Shown: piece after piece, positions 48,151-58,128 of the stretch
How the letters are laid out: each line of letters opens with the position of its first letter
Numbering within the stretch: the stretch's first letter is position 1
Assembly: GCA_948099385.1 (NCBI GenBank)
Contig: CANUEZ040000108.1
Coordinates: 630,001 to 694,000 of the forward strand
Source: Fasciola hepatica
Lineage: Eukaryota > Platyhelminthes > Trematoda > Plagiorchiida > Fasciolidae
Length of the DNA stretch: 64,000 nucleotides
Direction of reading: 5' to 3'
The notes under the pieces: generated by a model
What the model was told of the DNA's origin: nothing
The model's database searches: none
The model's input: only the letters and a program-made list of their open reading frames with translations
Made by a program: the position numbers and the translations under genes

Positions 48151-48613
48151 TCGGAATCTTATCAGGTCACTTCGTACTCTTCCATATGCTTAAGGAAAAG
48201 GCCCCGTCAACTCTAACCACCTGTTTTAACTGATCACACGTAGACCAGCGATGGGACAAATGACGGCCTGCTCTACAGTCTCCAGCTTCAAGAATTTAGC
48301 AGCCTCACAGAGGCATTCCCTAGTTTCTCTGCACACCAGTCCAGAAAGTACATGTGAGATAGACGGGATTTGGCGAGCACATGGTTATCTTTCATAACTT
48401 TGTTTTATCTGTTAACTTTTGCATTAGACATCATTTCGCACGTCGTGTGCATCCACGGCTGTCGTTTTTTTGCGGCAGGACTTTACTCTACTCACCAGCC
48501 TGTTGAGGCTTCCGGTTGAAGCTTCTATCCGCCCCTTTTACACTCATAGAATCTGATAAATTGATGATATATCGTACATCAAAAAGTGGCCTTCTAAACG
48601 CCTGACTCTTTAC
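48151..48613. other. No recognisable feature
   Basis: Could be the leader of the preceding minus-strand LINE. No motif readable. Confidence 0.3.
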
Positions 48614-48793
48614 CTAGTATATGCTCCACTCTGAGGCACAGCTTGCCGGTGTGATGGTAGGTTTTGAACGAGGAGGACTTTACCACTTCCGAGTCTCTGG
48701 CACCGATGGAAACAAGAGTCGCGTCTTGGAAGGAGTAAGTGTCCGTTGGCCTCGGTCGCAAAGGATGAAAACAAGCCCATATTTTCTTATTGA
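48614..48793 (-). CDS. Candidate 180-bp exon, unknown protein
   Basis: The minus strand is open in one frame between an acceptor CAAACTCCCTTAG (at 48794) and a donor GTAAAGAG (at 48613). The peptide contains PRPTDTYSFQDATLVSIGAR and SFKTYHHTGKLCLRVEHIL, which are protein-like and not recognised as retroelement. The acceptor pyrimidine tract is modest. It could be a host exon or part of the leader or ORF1 of the adjacent minus-strand LINE. Confidence 0.3.
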
Positions 48794-49399
48794 CTAAGGG
48801 AGTTTGAACCCCGATCAAAAGCGGTAGGGAAAATAAATCCGAATGAAAGGCACTGTGATCCATAGCAATATTGGTCAATTCGGATTTTGGATCGCCGGCA
48901 TGGATAGGACCTCAGTTCTTTTTGCTAGTCTCTGATGAACGCCACTGCGTTACACCGCGTAGCTTTCTCGCTGTTATCGGTATAGTTTTTGTTAAGCTAT
49001 CTAGGATAATCCCTAAAACTATAGCTCTAAGGTCTGTTGTCCGACCCAGAAAAAATCAAGCGATTTTTTCTGAACATTAGTCCCTGGGACCACTCGGTGG
49101 TAAAAGATACACACAAAAGTGATCATTGAACTGCTCTTAGGGTCGGAGCTAAGCGAAACATCAGTCTCAGTGAAACCACACTAGCAGACTCTAAAACACC
49201 ACTCAGGGAATCACCTTAGTAAAGAGACTAAAGCCGTCTTGACTTGCGTAATACATCCGGAAACTTTCAAACAGCACCATCCGCAGAAACTGCTTGCAGT
49301 TTTTAGCTGAACAACTGATACATAATTAGTTCCGCTGATATTGACCCCCCGTGGCTAATACTTTCTTCCCCACCTAAGGTTCACATATATTGGCCATAC
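48794..49399. other. No recognisable feature
   Basis: Probably contains the 5' leader of the plus-strand LINE that follows. Its exact start could not be placed. Confidence 0.35.
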
Positions 49400-49494
49400 T
49401 CTACACTTAATCCTTTGCTTCCGTATAGCTCTCTTACCCCCGCATATTGCCACATCTCATCCGGTTGGCCATCCACATCCTAACCAACAAAGAT

Positions 49495-50907
49495 ATGCCT
49501 ACATCTCCTCCCAACCGACCCAAAGTCACTGCCAGCAACCGCCGTCGCAAGACTGCTAAACTGCAAAACTCACTGAATAACTGCTCAGTCTCTCTGGTAG
49601 ATATACTTGGACATGCTAATAGACAAACTACGGAAATGAGCAAAAATCTGAGCAGTCTTTCCTCTCGCATTGACTCCGCTGATCAAATTATCGGTCAGCT
49701 GATGCCTATAGCATTCTTGCTTGATCCAGCCGCACACCATACCCCAACCAATCTACTACTGGCCACGAAGTTTGTGGACACAATTGCCTCGGAAATCTCC
49801 AGACGGATAAAAAAGGCAAACAATGCGGTTGTGTTTAACATTCCAGACCGAATACCTCTCTCAGATGCTAAAAATATGATCTTAAGCGCTTGAAACCTTG
49901 ACTCACAACTGTGCCACTGCATTAGACTCCGCAAAACCTCCCTACGCACCACCTGTCCACTGCTGTTCCAGTTTACAAATGAAGTTGTCGCCAAGATTTT
50001 TATCAGCCGGCAAGCGTTAGTCGTAGCCAAAACCGGCTTCAAGTGCGCCAAGATATTTCCTGACAAGACCCCACTGCAAAGAGAGGTGCACAAGAGTCAC
50101 GCCCAGAACAGTAACCCCGGTGTTAGCGCAACCAACAATCCACCCCAAAACTCCGGGGCACCTATCATTGGCCATCACCCGATGTTGCCATCTATTGCAG
50201 ATTACAATGCAACCGTAGATTTAGACAGTACGCCAATTTCCTCACCCAATGAGCCACCTGGCAAACGTCCCAATATCCAGAATAGCCCAAGCAAATCTCC
50301 AGACTGGAACAAGCGCCCCAACGTCCACAAAACTGATGAAGGTTCCTCCAACTCATCCACCCGCGAGCTCATGTACTCCACAAGTCTAGATGACCCCATT
50401 CCTTCTACTAGCTCCATGTCGGGTTATTTAACCATACCTAAAAATCACTGCACCATCAACCCACCTCCGTCTACACACATGCATCCTGTTACCTCTGGCA
50501 TTTTTGATAACTCAACCAGGCCCCTAAGCCCACCATCTGCACCCACCCATTTGCAACCAGAATGTGTCTGGTTACCACCTAGGCCACCACCGCTAATTAG
50601 CCCGTCAGTGCAGATTGACCCACAGAAGTTAACACCTCGTCACCAAAAGAACAAGGCCCATCAACGTAACGCACATGCAAACCATAAGGTAATGACTCAG
50701 TCACGTGAAATTTTACCAGCCCCTTGTGCGGCTGTGAATCCTAGTTTTCCATCTCGGCTAACTGCCTTTTCATTTCCATCCTACTTGTACCCACCTTATC
50801 CCCCCCCCATTCACCGCTCCATTACATTACTATCCGCCACACCAACTACTCTATACCTCTACCGCTACCCAGTCACTCCCTGGGAACCATTTCCTGGTTT
50901 CACCTAG
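49495..50907 (+). pseudogene. LINE ORF1, RNA-binding-like protein, one in-frame stop
   Basis: One frame is open from ATG 49495 to the stop at 50905-50907 except for TGA at 49891-49893 (codon 133 of 471). The N-terminus is basic (NRPKVTASNRRRKTAKLQNS), followed by a helical region (MSKNLSSLSSRIDSADQIIG). A stretch with the look of an RRM-type fold spans the stop: ANNAVVFNIPDRIPLSD before it, CHCIRLRKTSLRTTCPLLFQ and VVAKIFISRQAL after it. The last ~270 codons are rich in Pro, Ser and Asn and probably disordered. No CCHC knuckle was seen. ORF1 proteins of such LINEs bind the element RNA and form the particle. The same frame on both sides of the stop means a point mutation, not an indel. Confidence 0.75.
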
Positions 50908-50939
50908 CTCCCCTCTCCCACAAGACCCATCCTCGTCTC

Positions 50940-51441
50940 TTGGCCCAGTACTGCCATCCATCCGTGGCCGCTTTTTTCCTGCCGGCCCCCTTCGAGAATA
51001 TTCCCCGCATTCAAACTACTCTCCCAAACAGCACCTCCCCATCCCTCTCCCCTCACACTATCCCCCTCCAGGCTTCAACTCATCCAATCCGTGGAACAAC
51101 TGAGGTCCTCCCCCCATCCTTGCCCTATTCTTCACTGGAATTACCACCCTCATCACCACTACCGAACACCCCACCATATCCACCACTACCGAGGCCTGTA
51201 TCATCTCTCTCAGTCATACTTGTAAATGCCCGTTCATTACTGCACAAAACTAAAGCCATCCGCAGCATCGCTGAGCCCTCTGACTTTGATATTATCATTG
51301 TAACTGAAACATGGCTAACAGATTCCGTCCCGTCAGAACGAGTCTGTCTAGTTGGCTACCAGATGTTCCGAAGGAATAGGCCTTGTCGTGGGGGAGGCTG
51401 TCTAATTTATGTCAAAAACACTCTGCTGGCCATTCCACTGT
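50940..51441 (+). pseudogene. LINE ORF2, 5' part (endonuclease N-half), cut by insertion
   Basis: The frame carries the first half of an apurinic-type endonuclease: LSVILVNARSLLHKTKAI (catalytic Asn block), FDIIIVTETWLTDSVP (catalytic Glu in TETWL) and GGGCLIYVKN. It is preceded by a Pro/Ser-rich stretch. The frame is open back to 50745 and overlaps the end of ORF1, but I see no ATG in it, so translation may start at a non-AUG codon or by reinitiation. It is interrupted at 51441 by the Pao LTR. The continuation is at 58124 in the same reading frame once the insert and one ACTGT copy are ignored. Confidence 0.85.
51437..51441 (+). repeat. Target site duplication ACTGT, left copy
   Basis: Five bases directly before the left LTR, identical to the five bases after the right LTR (58124-58128). 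This length is usual for BEL/Pao integrases. Confidence 0.9.
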
Positions 51442-51819
51442 TGTTACGAACGTTTGAGCAATGCGTAGCCAAATTCGCAACGGATCCCGAAATCAGAAGG
51501 CGATTATCCGTGATAATTCTACGATACTAGATTATTAAAATAAACAATGAAATAAACAATATACAAACCTCAATAATACGATCACAAAGACTCAAAAACG
51601 ACAAACCGAATAGCAGCGTGTGAGGAGACAGCACGTGCCTCACGCAGGTCCTGAACAAGGATGTGCCAAAATAGCGCTCTGGGCGCGAACAAACAAGAAT
51701 TGGTCCATAGAAACAACCAGTTCGTAAAGACAAGTCAATAGTGTATGGAAATGAGTGATGTTGGGAAAAACACTGAATCGCGAGGGAAAAATGGGGATTT
51801 TCCACGACCCGCTGTTACA
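51442..51819 (-). repeat. Pao 3' LTR (left)
   Basis: 378 bp, the downstream LTR in transcript orientation. Begins TGTAACAGC and ends GTTCGTAACA on minus. Nearly identical to 57747-58123. Open frames in it (for example at 51805-51527) are shadows. Confidence 0.93.
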
Positions 51820-52518
51820 CCGCCCACCAAAATCCTCCTGGATCCTTAGCAAAGTCAAAGGTTCGGTATAAAGGTACTGATTCTTCCTACCTGCTTAGGC
51901 CCTGCTGTCAGTGCGCGCGTCTAATGCTCGTCGTCAACGTTCTACTACTGGTCGCACCTAATCCATTGGCTACATAGACGTGAGGCTCGTCTACATCTTC
52001 CACAAGACCAAATGACCGATGGCGGGCGTGAATGGTCACATAGACGTTGTCCTCGTAAGGGGCCGTCCGGTCCTGGATGTACGTGCTTGAGTGTGTGTGT
52101 GTGTGTGCGTGTGTGTGTGTGTGCCGGGGTTACAATGAAATCACAGGTATGACTACACATCAAAGGAGGACTTTCTGCAATGTCAACAAAGACCGCGTGG
52201 CAAGAAAACGAGTAAATGTAGCATGTGTGTGTGACCTGAGCTCCGCTACTTCCACATATGCAAGGGGCATTCGGTAGCGTCAACAAAAGGCAAACAAAGG
52301 ACGCTGTCACATGTATGATGGGTTTACGGGATGTAGAGTGCGTCGTGCATGCGTGTATGTATCGGGATGTATAATGGAATGGCACTCATCACCACATATC
52401 GGAAAGAACCTTCTGTAATGTCAACGAAAGGACCGCGAGCACCTTAACGTGTTTGACGGAGATTGTGTGGTATACATGGTGTTTCTTTATCCACCTCGAT
52501 TACTGGTGTGAAAAAGGT
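51820..52518 (-). other. Pao 3' untranslated region, with PPT and imperfect repeats
   Basis: Directly beside the 3' LTR the minus strand reads AGGAGGATTTTGGTGGGCG (51820-51838), a purine-rich tract suitable as plus-strand primer. The remaining ~650 bp lack a coding frame, so no envelope gene is present. They hold a (GT)n tract (52090-52123) and two imperfect copies of a block around 52140-52205 and 52385-52440 (plus-strand CTTTCTGCAATGTCAACAAA / CTTCTGTAATGTCAACGAAA, each followed by GACCGCG). Confidence 0.7.
52090..52123. repeat. (GT)n microsatellite
   Basis: About 17 GT units with one GC interruption, inside the Pao 3' untranslated region. Confidence 0.95.
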
Positions 52519-54337
52519 TTACTGGGCCTCAGGGTTATCAGCTCCTCCGTCTTCGCTCTCGAGTAGGTTGATACTGCGTATGTCACGAATGAGCACTCCG
52601 TTAGCTGTCTTCACCTTCACCGTTCTTATCATTCCGTCAGTGCTTTTGATGGTTTCCGTAACTACTCCCAAAGACCAAGCGCTGAAATGTGCGCGTTCGT
52701 CGGCGATCATAACCACGTCCCCAACTTTGAATGGTCTTGTTTTGGCCAGCCACTTCTGTCGAGTCTGCAAAGCCGGTAGGTACTCCCGTAGCCATCGCCT
52801 CCAGAAGACCTTGGCCAGATAGTTCGCTTGCTTCCACCCGTGGAGGTAGCTCCCACGAAGGTTTACCGGCCCTTGGAAACCCTCGTTCGACCTTAACGTC
52901 AATAAGTCGTTCGGGGTGAGCGCCAGGTGGGTGGGGTCGCCGTTCAATACTGGAACCAGGGGGCGGTTGTTCAGGATTCGCTCCACCTCAGTCATGACGG
53001 TGTTCAGCGTCTCGTCGTCGGGCGGCTGCTGCTCCATGATTGACAGCAATATCCGTCTGGCGGACCGGATCATGCGTTCCCATATGCCGCCTCGGTGACT
53101 GGCCTGTGGGGGGTTGAAATGCCATCGTATGCCGTAGGCCACGGTTCGATTCTGCAGTTCGTCCCTGTTCATGTTCTTGTGCCAACGCTGCAATTCCCGT
53201 TGAGCGCCCACAAAGTTCGATCCATTATCTGAGTATATATCGGCCGGTACGCCTCTTCGGTTGATAAATCTTTGCAAGGCCCGTAGAAACGAATCGGTCG
53301 TCATCGAATGTGCGACTTCTAGGTATACCGCACATGATTTCATGCACGTCATGATACATCCGTATCGCTTTTCTAATCTTTTCCCGCACTTGATCCACAA
53401 GGGCCCGAAATAGTCCAACCCGGTGTCACTGAACGGCCACCAGCCCGTAGTCACCCTGCATTCTGGTAGTGGGGCCATGAGTTGTTTGCCTGCTGTGGCA
53501 TTGCGTCTCCTGCATTGCACACACCGTCGGATTACGCGTTTTACAGTCTCTCGTCCTCTCAACAACCAAAGACGCTTTCGGATGACGCTCGTCACGTGAC
53601 TTTCCCCGGCATGTCCCTCCATGGCGTGGACGTGTTGAATCATTAGCTCTACTACAGGTTGTCTCGCAGGCAGCAGTATAGGATACTTTGTGTCGAAGTT
53701 CAGGTGGGCGTTGGTCAGCCTACCATCCACCCGCAGCAGTCCGTTGATGAGTTTGGGGTTTAAACGCTTCAGCTCGCCTCTTGGAGATGGCATGTCTTCA
53801 TTGGTCGGCCCCACTTCTTCCGCCCTCTTGAGTTCTTGGGCGAAAGCCTCGCGTTGTATCATTCTGAAAATATCATACTCTGCCGCTTGTAGCTCATCGG
53901 GACCTATCGGGCCGACCGGTATCCAACCTGAGGGCCGTAGCACTTTCATGACTAGTAAATTTCTCCTGAACCTGGTTAACCAAACTAGCGAACGAAGCGT
54001 CTTCATCCAGGAAGAAAACCTGACCAGTCGCGATAGAATGGACGACGCTTCGACGACGTTGGTTGCTATCACTACGCCTTTGATCTCCAGTTCCAATTCC
54101 GTAGGGGGTTTTATTTCGAACACGGGCCAGTCCTGTTTGGGCAATTGCAGGAAGTTTGGCCCTCTCGTCCACGTGTCCAGTTGCCTGAAGTTGTTCGCAC
54201 CTCGAGAGCACAGGTCGGCCGGGTTATCGCCAGACCTAACATGACTCCACTGGTGCGTGGCTGATTCATCGTGGATAATAGTGAGCCGGTTAGCAACGAA
54301 AGTACTAAACCGGCTCCGGACGTTGTTAATGTAGTTG
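52519..54337 (-). CDS. Pao RNase H (end) and integrase
   Basis: Open frame continuing Pol after the RNase H frameshift; only the part left of about 54337 is homologous. Counting from the Met at 54381: an RNase H remainder (YINNVRSRFSTFVANRL, RSGDNPADLCSRG), an integrase HHCC zinc domain (about residues 250-290, His...CVQC), the catalytic core with Asp 323 (GLDYFG), Asp 385 (YSDNGSNF) and Glu 435 (GGIWERM), all present, and a C-terminal region (KVGDVVMIADE, RTVKVKTANG) like the DUF5641 tail of BEL/Pao elements. Integrase inserts the cDNA into the genome. The catalytic triad looks intact, so only expression from the shifted frame is compromised. Confidence 0.9.
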
Positions 54338-57300
54338 AATCCGTCCAGAAGCTCACCGACCAAATGTAGAGATCGAAACATCTCTTCACAGCTTGCACCA
54401 CCCTGACTGCCAACACGGCTGCGCTGAGTTCAAGGCGTGGGATTGAGACCGACTTCAGAGGGGCAACGCGGGCTTTGGCGAACAGGATCCTCGTGGTATA
54501 TTGTCCATCTCCTGCGCACCATCGTCCGTACACCACAGCTCCATAACCGACTTCAGATGCATCGGAAAGGGCATGTAGTTCTCCAGTCCGTGTCGTATGG
54601 CCAGGGGTCAAACATCGTGGGATTCTTATGTCCCCTAATTTCTTCAAGGTGTTCAAAAATTCTTCCCAGTCCAGCCGGTCCCCTCGGTCCAGTGACTGGT
54701 CCCAATCAACTTTCTTACGGCATAGCCGCTGCAGCAAGATCTTTCCGGGTAGCAGCCACGGTGAGACGAAACCGAGCGGGTCGAACAAACTTGAGACGGC
54801 AGATAGTATGCCACGACGGGTTATTGGCAGCTCGGGAACGTTCAGTTCGAAAGCAAAATCGTCCGTTTCCGCGTCCCATTGTATCCCTAAAGTGCGCTCG
54901 ATAGGAAGTGGAGAGCCGTCCAAATCTCTTACCCTTTCGGCCTTTTCGTGATACGGGATGACCTTCAGCACTTCTGAAGCGTTCGACATCCATTTAGTTA
55001 GATGGAAGCCGCCCTCTTCCAGCAATCTCGTCAGACCCCTGAACTGCTCTAGAGCTGATTCCACATCATCGAATGACCCAAGGTAGTCGTCGACGTAGAA
55101 GTTCCTGCTGACGCTTTCTACCACCGTCCGATGTACTAGATCGCCATGTTTGTTCGCTGATTCTCGGAGGGCGTAGTTGGCACAAAATGGTGACGATATG
55201 GCTCCGAAGGGGTGGACGGTCATCCTATAATTCACCACTGCGTTGTCCCGGTCGCTCCCTTCCCACCACAGGAAACGCAAAGCATCTCGTTCTCCTACCG
55301 GAATCTTCACCTGATGGAACATTTCCCAAATGTCAGCAGACAAAGCCACTTTACCCACTCCGAAACGGCACAAAACATCGATCAGTGGTGTGGTCCAGTC
55401 AGGCCCCTGTAGTAGGCGATCGTTTAACGACTTGCCCTGAAACTTGGCCGCACAGTTGAAAACCACCCGCAGTTTATTGGGTTTCTTGGGGTTGATAACC
55501 GGATGGTGAGGCAGATACCAGATACCCCTTTTGCTGTCGGTGTTAACAGGCACTTTTTCAACGTAACCGAGGGTCTCGTTTCGCTTCATCAAATCCGCGT
55601 ATCGTTCCCACAGATTCTGGTCTCGAATGAAGCGTTCTTTTAGTCGTAGTAATCGTTGGAGAACATAATTTCTGTTGTCAGTCCACGGGTCGACCGGTGT
55701 GCGCCATGGGAGGGGAACCTCGAACTGTTTTTTGAGGCCTCTAGTGCCTTGCCGCACCGTTTGTAGAGCGAAGTGATCCTCTTGAGACAACGTCGGTCTT
55801 TCTTCTCCAATGTCATGAAACTCCTTTTCATACAGCCGTTGCAGATGATACTCTATGCGGTCCGTTTCGGCGGATAAGTAATTCACGGAACCGCGTACCC
55901 CTACTGGACCGTATAACATCCATCCCAGAACCGTGCGTACGGCATAAGGTGCCTGGCGGTCGCCCACTCTTTGGTCAAGCACCCAATGCGCCTCTGGCAC
56001 GTCGCATCCGATGAGGAGATCCACCTCATCATCTTCCCAGTCTACGACGGTTACATCCTGCAGGTGGGGCCACCGAGTCAAGATTGCGTCCACCGACCTT
56101 GGTGCTCGCATGGGGAGATCCGCTAACGTGAATGCCTCCGTTGGTTCAATTTCCTCGCTAGTGTCTAGAGAGATGAGTTGCAGCCTTAATCTACCGGCAG
56201 TCATTACCTGTGTTCCACCCACCGTGCTCACTGCTAACGACGTCGCACCTTTAGCCAGTTGGTGTTTGTCGGCAAACCGCTCTTTCACTAAAGTGGTGTC
56301 GGATCCACTATCAACGAAAGCCAACGCCTTGACTATCCCAGTCGGAGTCACTACTCCCACGGCCACTACGCCTAAACGTACCGGTTTACTGGCAGATTGT
56401 GAAGTTGAACAAATCACGCTGGGCTTGGCACTCGCCTCGGACATGGTTACTCTCGCCTGATGCAGCAGCCGATGGTGTCTGCCCGTGCAGCCCTTGTAAC
56501 CACATCGATTCCTTGTTCTACAGGCTGCTGCCCGGTGCGTGGTGTTGAGACAGATAAAACATGCTCCTGCCATCCTCGCCATTCCCCACCGTTCGTCTAT
56601 TGTGGCGTTGCCGAACTTGGGGCATTCTGGTAGGCCATGGCTAGTACCACAGGATCTGCAATTTGGTTTCACCGTAGCATCTCGTGAAATGACGTGTGTG
56701 TTGGTCCAAGGCTGGTACTTTGGATATTCCCGTACAGGGGTTTGGGCTTGGCTAGTACCGGGCTTGTTTGCTCGGTTGCTGTCCCGGATGAGTCGGCCAA
56801 ATCTGCTGTCAGCTATCTTCGTTTGCCTGTCTAAGTATTCAGTCAGGTCTTCGAAGTTGGCTTCTCTGTCGCCTCGGCTTATCCGTTCAGCTTCTTCCGC
56901 CCACCGACCCTGTAGTTCGGGAGAGAGGTGACGGACTATGCCTTCCAAAGTGTGCATGGCGTCTAGGTCAGCCCTGTAACCTAAATAGTCGAGGGCTATT
57001 GAGCAGTTCTGCATCTTGATCACCAGGTCGGCCATGGTGTGAACGTCGCCCTTGGTTCTCTTAGCCTCTGCCATCACGCCCTCTATTAGGTTACGGGCTA
57101 CTTTGAAAGGTTGGCCAAACAAGTCCCTCAGAATCTTCCTTGCCCTTGTGTAGTCTTCTTCTGGATCGAGCATGGTGCACCCGTCGATAGCTTCTCGCGC
57201 TCGGCCTCGGCAGTAGTGAGTAAGGTAAAGAAGCCTTTGCCCAGGGTCGGTTACCTTATTTTCAACGAACGTCTCGAACTGCTTGACAAACTTGCAGTAT

Positions 57301-57704
57301 TGCTCAGCTCGCCCGTCGAAAACCGTTAACTCCACTCTAGGCAGATCGATCGATGGTGGTTTGTATTCGGCGACCGGCGTGGGGTTCCCTACCTTATTGC
57401 ACCCTAACCTATCGGAAGTGTCGAAGTCACTGGTCTCATGCTCTCGCTGTTTCTTTGAACACTTTTCTGCTCCCTGCGCCTGTAGGCTAGCCGATGGTAA
57501 CTGTTGCTCTAGTTCTAGTATTCTCAGCTTATATAAATCGACATCCTTACGATCAATATTGTTTTCAATAACACGTGAACTAGCACTGACAGGACTAGGC
57601 GATCTAGCATTAACTAAAGAATCATATGTACCCAAAACCTCCCCAGAGACTTGCCGTATTACTTCCTGTCCGGATTCGACTGCCTTTGATCCTTTTCTTG
57701 GCAT
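54331..57704 (-). CDS. Pao Gag, aspartic protease, RT and start of RNase H
   Basis: The start is placed at the Met at 57704, since the open frame reaches back into the LTR. Order by residue: short coiled-coil-like stretch (about 55-70, DLYKLRILELEQQL); DUF1759-like Gag region (about 115-330, TVFDGRAEQYCKFVKQFETF); two zinc knuckles ending in CFICLNTTHRAAAC (382-395, CX2CX4HX4C); retropepsin-like protease with DSG at 465-467; RT with YVDD at 870-873 (55086-55097), VHPFGAISSPFCANY before it; RNase H with SDAS, PRLEL and WTDS. Near 54335 a deletion of roughly ten bases after WTDS shifts the frame. The old frame runs on without homology to a stop at 54111, and the homologous sequence continues in the 52519-54337 frame. 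All catalytic motifs seen are intact. Confidence 0.92.
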
Positions 57705-57718
57705 TTTGCGTGATTTTT

Positions 57719-57728
57719 CCTCGTTCCA
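57719..57728 (-). promoter_or_regulatory. Candidate tRNA primer binding site
   Basis: The minus strand reads TGGAACGAGG starting 19 nt inside the 5' LTR border. TGG is the expected complement of a tRNA CCA end, but the distance is larger than usual and I cannot name the tRNA. Confidence 0.3.
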
Positions 57729-57746
57729 AATTGATCTAGTGAGTAT

Positions 57747-58123
57747 TGTTACGAACGTTTGAGCAATGCGTAGCCAAATTCGCAACGGATCCCGAAATCA
57801 AAAGACGATTATCCGTGATATTCTACGATACTAGATTATTACAATAAACAATGACATAAACAATATACAAACCTCAATAATACGATCACAAAGGCTCAAC
57901 AACGAGAAACCGAATAGCAGCGTGTGAGCAGACAGCACGTGCGTCACGCAGGTCCTGAACAAGGATGTGCCAAAATAGCGCTCTGGGCGCGAACAAACAA
58001 GAATTGGTCCATAGAAACAACCAGTTCGTAAAGACAAGTCAATAGTGTATGGAAATGAGTGATGTTGGGAAAAACACTGAATCGCGAGGGAAAAATGGGG
58101 ATTTTCCACGACCGGCTGTTACA
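57747..58123 (-). repeat. Pao 5' LTR (right)
   Basis: 377 bp. As the upstream LTR in transcript orientation it should carry the promoter. Begins TGTAACAGCCGGTCG on minus and ends GTTCGTAACA. About 10 substitutions and a 1-base indel relative to the left LTR. Confidence 0.93.
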
Positions 58124-58128
58124 ACTGT
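58124..58128 (+). repeat. Target site duplication ACTGT, right copy
   Basis: Matches 51437-51441. Marks the right border of the Pao insertion in LINE ORF2. Confidence 0.9.

Larger units (their letters stand above)
51442..58123 (-). mobile_element. BEL/Pao LTR retrotransposon, complete, one frameshift
   Basis: 6682 bp bounded by two LTRs that begin TGTAACAGC and end CGTAACA on the coding (minus) strand, with a 5-bp target duplication. Between the LTRs, on minus, lie a candidate primer site, a Gag-protease-RT-RNase H frame, an RNase H-integrase frame offset by a small deletion, a ~700-bp untranslated region and a purine-rich tract. The domain order (protease, RT, RNase H, integrase) and the peptidase A17-like region are those of the BEL/Pao superfamily. 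There is no envelope-like frame. The LTRs differ at about 10 bases and one indel by eye (about 97% identity), so the insertion is relatively recent. Confidence 0.93.

Noticed and set aside
51527..51858. 92- and 72-codon frames, repeated at 57831-58150
   Set aside because: They lie in the two LTRs and owe their similarity to LTR duplication.
51820..52385. Possible envelope gene of the Pao element
   Set aside because: The frames are short, cover a (GT)n tract and the LTR-proximal UTR, and have no signal peptide or membrane segment.
52463..57762. Long plus-strand frames within the Pao element (for example 53690-54244 and 57283-57762)
   Set aside because: They are antisense shadows of the Pol and Gag frames.
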